64,000 nt of DNA. Source: Borreliella yangtzensis (GTDB lineage Bacteria; Spirochaetota; Spirochaetia; Borreliales; Borreliaceae). Positions 60,155 through 64,000 of the stretch are shown one piece after another. Made by a program: the position numbers and the translations under genes. Location of the stretch: contig NZ_JACHFG010000001.1 of the NCBI RefSeq assembly GCF_014201775.1, forward strand, positions 302,541 to 366,540, given 5' to 3'. The notes under the pieces were generated by a model, which was not told the origin of the DNA, made no database searches, and worked only from the letters and a program-made list of their open reading frames with translations. The stretch's first letter is position 1. Each line of letters opens with the position of its first letter.

Positions 60155-61042
60155 ATGAGTAAAATTTTTTTGTTGTTTAAAGCAGTTTTCTTTTTTTTAA
60201 AAATAATTTGTGTTTTTTCTTATCCAGAAATAAAAAATTTTTCAAGAAAAGATCCTATTTTTTCTGATCTTAAAATTAAAGTTCTAAAATATAATAAAAA
60301 AGAACATATTCCTTTGTTTTTTTACTTATATAAAGTTAAAAAAGGAGATACTTTTTTTAAAATAGCTAATAAAATAAATGGATGGCAGTCTGGAATTGCC
60401 ACTGTTAATTTGTTGGATTCTCCTTTTGTTAGTGTTGGACAAGAGATTCTTATTCCTAGTAAAAAAGGAGTTTTTGTTTTTGATAGTAAAGATTATAGGT
60501 TTAATAATTTGCTTTTAGCAACAAGAGATCTTACTAAAGCAGAAAAAGTAAAAATTAAAAGGAATGACAGAGTTTATGAGTTTTATTTTTTTGATTTTGT
60601 CAAGAATCCAGATTTTGGACTTTTTTCAGGCACAGAGTTACTTTTTTTTTTGAATTCCAATTTTATTTTTCCCTTAAAAAAATTTATTGTTAGTTCCGAT
60701 TTTGGATTTAGAAATGATCCTTTTACTGGCAATAAAAGTTTTCATACGGGAATAGATCTTGCAGCTCCAATGAATACGGAAGTGTATTCCTCTTCTTCTG
60801 GAATAGTTATTGAAGTTGGATATAACGATCTTTATGGTAATTTTGTTGTAGTTGGGCACAAAAATAATATTAAATCTCTTTATGGGCATTTAAGTTCATA
60901 TTCTGTAAAGACAGGGGATTTAGTTAAATCGGGTGAATTTCTTGGAAGGGTGGGGCAAACGGGGCGTTCAACAGGGCCCCATTTACACTTTGAAATATTA
61001 AAAAAAAACATTCCTATTAATCCTTTAAAGTTTTTAAAATAA
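60155..61042 (+). CDS. LysM and M23 (LytM-type) metallopeptidase
   Basis: A 295-residue exported wall protein: signal or anchor segment (about 3-22), LysM domain (YKVKKGDTFFKIANKI, then VSVGQEILIPS, about 55-105), then M23 peptidase (about 175-295). The zinc site looks complete: HTGIDLAAP (His, Asp), and GPHLHFE (HxH), with LYGHLSSY. It therefore may be an active endopeptidase rather than a degenerate EnvC/NlpD-like activator. It is a lone gene with a 245-base spacer on its right. Confidence 0.93.
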   Translation: MSKIFLLFKAVFFFLKIICVFSYPEIKNFSRKDPIFSDLKIKVLKYNKKEHIPLFFYLYKVKKGDTFFKIANKINGWQSGIATVNLLDSPFVSVGQEILIPSKKGVFVFDSKDYRFNNLLLATRDLTKAEKVKIKRNDRVYEFYFFDFVKNPDFGLFSGTELLFFLNSNFIFPLKKFIVSSDFGFRNDPFTGNKSFHTGIDLAAPMNTEVYSSSSGIVIEVGYNDLYGNFVVVGHKNNIKSLYGHLSSYSVKTGDLVKSGEFLGRVGQTGRSTGPHLHFEILKKNIPINPLKFLK

Positions 61043-61287
61043 AGATTTATTACAGACAGCTAAATATAATATTACTAAATTATATTGATTATTAATAAAT
61101 AATAATGTATAATTATTTATCTAATAAAAATATTTTTACACTTTTTAATTCGGGATTTTTAAAGAAAGTGTTTCATTTTAATATAATTATTGATATTAAA
61201 AAATTTTTTGGTTTCAAAACTATACATTTAATTAAAGAAAATATTACTGTTTTATATTGATTATTATTTTATAATTTAAAGTAAATT
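61043..61287. other. Gene-free spacer between the M23 gene and rrp2
   Basis: Very AT-rich sequence without a credible ORF or RNA gene. It contains a 15-base direct repeat (TTATATTGATTATTA) at 61080-61094 and again at 61252-61266. I see no strong hairpin for either convergent gene. Nothing else is recognisable. Confidence 0.5.
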
Positions 61288-62646
61288 TTATTGATCAATG
61301 TGATATTCGATTATTTTATTATGTAAAGTTTTTCTTCCTATTTTTAATATTTCGGCGCATTTGCTTTTATTGTTTTTGGAATGAAAAAGTGTTTGTTTTA
61401 TTATTTCTTTTTCAGCTTCTTTTAGGCTAATTCCTATTGGCAGTGTTATTTTAAATGTAAGATTTTCATTATTCTTGATTTTTGCCGGTAAATCTTCTTT
61501 AGTTATTTTTTTACCTTTTGATAATATTAATGCGCTTTCAAGTACATTTTTTAATTCTCTAATATTGCCTGGCCAATCGTAATAATAAAGAGCTTTCATT
61601 GCATCATTAGAAAGAATTTTTTCTTCTCTATTGTTTTCTTTTGCAACGTCCTTTATTAGTATGTTTGTTAAATAGGATATATCATCTTTTCTCTCTTTTA
61701 AGGGCGGTATGTTTATATTAATGATATTTAATCTATAAAATAAATCTTCTCTAAATTTTCCCTTTTTAATTTCCTCTTCAATGTTTTTGTTTGTTGCAGC
61801 CAGGAGTCTAATGTCAACTTTAATTGTAGTTTCACCCCCAACACGTTCAAAGGTTTTGTTTTGTAGTACTCTTAAAAGTTTAACTTGAATTTCAGGAGAA
61901 ATTTCTGCTATTTCATCAAGAAAAATTGTACCTTTGTTTGCAAGTTCAAATCTACCCTTTTTTTGGGAAATTGCACCGGTGAATGCTCCTTTTTCATGGC
62001 CAAAAAGTTCGCTTTCAAGGATGCTTTCAGAAAGTGCAGCGCAGTTTACTTTTATAAATGGTTTGTCATTCCTATTAGAAAGATCAAAAATAGCATCTGC
62101 TATTATTTCTTTACCAACACCGCTTTCTCCTGTTATAAGAACAGATGCATTTGAGTTTGCTATTTGTATTACAAGTTCAAAAATTTTTTGCATTAGTAGA
62201 GATTTCCCCATGATTTTTTCATAGTATTTTAAATCTTTTCTTATTATTATGTTTTCTAAATCGACATTTTCATTCTTGTTATTTTCTTTTTTATTTAACG
62301 ATCTTTTTATTATTAGCAAAAGTCTTTCAAGGTCTAAGGGTTTTGTTAAAAAATCGTAAGCACCTTCTCTCATGGCATCTACAGCAGAATCAACTGTTCC
62401 GTGGGCTGTTAAAATAATAAAAGGTATTTTCAAGTTTTTTTCTTTAACTATTTTGAGCAATTTTTCTCCAGATATCTGGGGCATTCTCAAATCGGATATT
62501 ATTACATCAAGATTTTCATTTTCAATTGTTTCAAGAGCTTCCTCTCCGTCGCTAGCAGTGAAAACGAAATATCCTTCATCCTCAAGATAAGTAGCAATTC
62601 CTTCTCTAATATTCTTTTCATCATCAGCTACAAGTATTTTGCTCAT
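61288..62646 (-). CDS. rrp2: Rrp2, NtrC-type sigma-54 activator
   Basis: The response regulator that activates RpoN-dependent rpoS transcription, and thus ospC and the mammalian-phase genes (established). The 452-residue protein has a receiver domain with phospho-acceptor Asp52 (VIISDLRMP) and acidic pair DDE at 8-10. The AAA+ domain has Walker A GESGVGKE, ESELFGHEKGAFTGA with the GAFTGA loop that contacts sigma-54, and Walker B GTIFLDEI. A Fis-type HTH ends the protein (SKCAEILKIGRKTLHNKI). ATG 62646 has GAAGGG 8 bases upstream; the longer frame from TTG 62652 is too close to it. It overlaps or abuts the hk2 stop. Confidence 0.97.
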   Translation of the reverse strand: MSKILVADDEKNIREGIATYLEDEGYFVFTASDGEEALETIENENLDVIISDLRMPQISGEKLLKIVKEKNLKIPFIILTAHGTVDSAVDAMREGAYDFLTKPLDLERLLLIIKRSLNKKENNKNENVDLENIIIRKDLKYYEKIMGKSLLMQKIFELVIQIANSNASVLITGESGVGKEIIADAIFDLSNRNDKPFIKVNCAALSESILESELFGHEKGAFTGAISQKKGRFELANKGTIFLDEIAEISPEIQVKLLRVLQNKTFERVGGETTIKVDIRLLAATNKNIEEEIKKGKFREDLFYRLNIININIPPLKERKDDISYLTNILIKDVAKENNREEKILSNDAMKALYYYDWPGNIRELKNVLESALILSKGKKITKEDLPAKIKNNENLTFKITLPIGISLKEAEKEIIKQTLFHSKNNKSKCAEILKIGRKTLHNKIIEYHIDQ

Positions 62647-62648
62647 TT

Positions 62649-63797
62649 TCAATACCCTTCAATTAAAATATTTTTATTATTTAGTTTAGGAAGTGTAATT
62701 GTAAAAATAGTGCCTTTGTTTTCCTTGCTTTCCACAAAAATTTCACCCCCAAGCTCTTTTATTATTTTATAAGAGATGGTAAGACCTATTCCACTTCCTT
62801 TTTCTTTTGTGCTAAATTGAGGTTTAAATATTTCCTCTTTTACTTCATCTTTTATTCCATTTCCATTATCTTTTATGTTAATATGTATTTTATTGTCTTT
62901 TTCAAAAAGACAAATTTCTATTTTTTTTATTTCTTTTTTTGTTTCAAGTAATGCTTCTTCTGCGTTTTTAACGATATTTATAATAACTTGTTTTAATAGT
63001 TTTTCATCAATGAGAATATTGCTTGTTTTGTTTAAATTAAGCAATAGTTTTATGTTTTTGTTTTCTAATCCAGGATTTAACAATTCACAGACACTGTTTA
63101 TTACTTGTTTAATGTCTTTTTCTTGTAAGTTAATTTTTATTGGTCTAACGGTTAATAAAAATTCTGTAACTATTTTATCTACTCTGTTTATTTCTTCTTT
63201 TATAACTTTAAAATAATTTTCAGCTTTACCATTTTTTATTTTTTGTTTTTGAATTTCCTTTTTTAGCAGTTGTAAATTTATATCGATGGCCCCAAGAGGG
63301 TTTTTGATTTCATGGGCAATATTTCTTGCATGTCTTGTAAAAGAGGCCAAAGCCTCAACTCTTCTAAATAGTTCCTCTTGTTTCTTTTTCTCTTTAATGT
63401 CTTCGATTAAAATAATATTACCTTCAAGTTTTTTCTCTTTAACATAAGGCATAAATGAAATTTTAATGTATATGTTGTTTGAGATTGGAACTTCTAATCC
63501 TATTATTCTATCTTCTGTTCTAACTAGTTCTTTTATTAAATTTATTAAGATTGGGATTTGAATATCATCAAGAATTTCTATTTTTGATTTGGATGTTAAA
63601 GCTAAAATTTGGTATAAAATCTTGTTTGAATAGACTATGTTGTTTTGTTTGTCAAGCACAATGATTCCTTCATTAATTGATGCAAATATTCCGTCATATA
63701 TTTCTATTTTTTTGTAAATTTGTTCAATAAATTTAGTTTTTTGTTCATTAGATAATTTGTTTAGCTTTGTTAAAGCTTTTTTAAAAAAATTATTCAT
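62649..63797 (-). CDS. hk2: Hk2, PAS-containing histidine kinase
   Basis: The cytosolic sensor kinase partnered with Rrp2. The 382 residues comprise a PAS domain (about 33-130, GIFASINEGIIVLDKQNNIVY), then HisKA with the phospho-acceptor His in NIAHEIKNPLGAI, and HATPase with NIVKNAEEAL (N box), DNGNGIKDEV (G1) and GSGIGLTISY (G2). No membrane span, so the signal is intracellular. ATG 63797 follows GAGGAG. Its ATG overlaps the stop of the gene upstream by 2 bases, and it ends 2 bases before the rrp2 ATG, so the three are translationally coupled. Confidence 0.96.
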   Translation of the reverse strand: MNNFFKKALTKLNKLSNEQKTKFIEQIYKKIEIYDGIFASINEGIIVLDKQNNIVYSNKILYQILALTSKSKIEILDDIQIPILINLIKELVRTEDRIIGLEVPISNNIYIKISFMPYVKEKKLEGNIILIEDIKEKKKQEELFRRVEALASFTRHARNIAHEIKNPLGAIDINLQLLKKEIQKQKIKNGKAENYFKVIKEEINRVDKIVTEFLLTVRPIKINLQEKDIKQVINSVCELLNPGLENKNIKLLLNLNKTSNILIDEKLLKQVIINIVKNAEEALLETKKEIKKIEICLFEKDNKIHINIKDNGNGIKDEVKEEIFKPQFSTKEKGSGIGLTISYKIIKELGGEIFVESKENKGTIFTITLPKLNNKNILIEGY

Positions 63798-64000
63798 ATC
63801 TCCTCGTAATTTAGCATCAAGTTTTCTATTATTAATTTTTTGTTTTGATTATAAGGGCGATATTTGCAAATATTTTTCAAATGTTTTGTGTATTTAATAT
63901 ATTGATTAATATTTATCTTATTTTCTAAAAAATCATTTCTAATATTAATTGCGAGTTCGTTTAAAAATACTTTAAAGCTTTGATCGTCTTTTATAAAATC
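63794..64000 (-). CDS. C-terminal part of an unidentified gene upstream of hk2
   Basis: On the minus strand the frame is open from the window edge (64000) for 68 codons to TGA at 63796-63794, which overlaps the hk2 ATG. The visible C-terminus is helical and rich in Lys/Asn/Ile (segments FKVFLNELAINIRNDFLEN, KHLKNICKYRPYNQNKKLI, ENLMLNYEEI). This would fit a helical C-terminal domain of a replication or regulatory protein, but I cannot identify it. It carries the GAGGAG ribosome site of hk2 within its last codons, so expression is linked to the two-component genes. Confidence 0.72.
   Translation of the reverse strand, partial: DFIKDDQSFKVFLNELAINIRNDFLENKININQYIKYTKHLKNICKYRPYNQNKKLIIENLMLNYEEI

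Overview
This window is a piece of the linear chromosome of a Lyme-group spirochaete (Borreliella burgdorferi sensu lato). The evidence is the very AT-rich coding style, the P83/100 antigen gene, the PilZ protein PlzA with its RxxxR pair at residues 145/149, the Hk2/Rrp2 two-component pair and the overall gene order. It is a chromosomal core region: I see no insertion sequence, prophage, CRISPR array or plasmid-type paralogous family. I cannot say which genospecies it is. Both edges cut genes: an ORF is open at base 2 on the + strand, and a gene runs off base 64000 on the - strand.

Layout. 1-8.1 kb (+): hypothetical proteins, tRNA-Thr and tRNA-Tyr, then mltG-dnaG-rpoD-zinc-ribbon protein, then the RNase P RNA. 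8.1-14.6 kb (+): TPR protein followed by the complete rod-shape set mreB-mreC-mreD-PBP2-rodA. 14.8-18.6 kb (+): thrS, pgsA and a secreted repeat protein. 18.6-19.1 kb (-): CYTH protein. 19.2-23.7 kb (+): KtrB/KtrA potassium uptake, a MinD-like ATPase and phosphofructokinase. 23.7-31.3 kb (-): class A PBP, a minimal ParB-like protein, Pgi, a TcyP-like symporter and CoA-disulfide reductase. 31.6-38.3 kb: plzA (+), tsaC/sua5 (-), rlpA, dus and valS (+). 38.3-40.3 kb (-): periplasmic protein, MnmD-like methyltransferase and groES. 40.4-46 kb (+): YbiT-like ABC-F ATPase, beta-propeller protein and P83/100. 46.0-49.2 kb: tRNA-Pro and tRNA-Arg (-), nth (+), two Opp-type permeases and an FtsB/DivIC-like protein (-). 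49.3-50.5 kb (+): acidic protein. 50.7-57.2 kb (-): DUF4340 protein, GldG-like protein, ABC-2 permease and ATPase, RNase Z, FAD oxidoreductase. 57.3-58.8 kb (+): second ClpP, small lipoprotein, tRNA-Leu. 58.8-60.0 kb (-): DUF368 lipid carrier transporter, MazG-like protein. 60.2-61.0 kb (+): LysM/M23 peptidase. 61.3-64.0 kb (-): rrp2, hk2 and the end of an upstream gene.

How the genes fit together. Cell-wall growth dominates: MltG, MreBCD-PBP2-RodA, the class A PBP, RlpA, the M23 peptidase, an FtsB-like protein and a DUF368 undecaprenyl-phosphate transporter. A second theme is translation fidelity and tRNA modification (ThrRS, ValRS, TsaC, Dus, MnmD, a possible MnmC2-like oxidase, RNase P, RNase Z). 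A third is signalling that controls the tick-mammal cycle (PlzA, Hk2-Rrp2).

The most interesting signals are: an ABC-F ATPase whose second nucleotide site has lost its P-loop lysine and carries a natural Glu-to-Gln change; a GldAFG-like ABC operon with a DUF4340 protein in a non-gliding spirochaete; a TcyP-type cystine symporter paired with CoA-disulfide reductase; a possible split MnmC; a domain-only ParB with a cationic tail; and several long perfect inverted repeats in intergenic leaders, two of them bracketing a mini-ORF upstream of plzA. Start codons were chosen by Shine-Dalgarno spacing where it discriminates. Function calls come from motifs recognised by eye, not from database searches.
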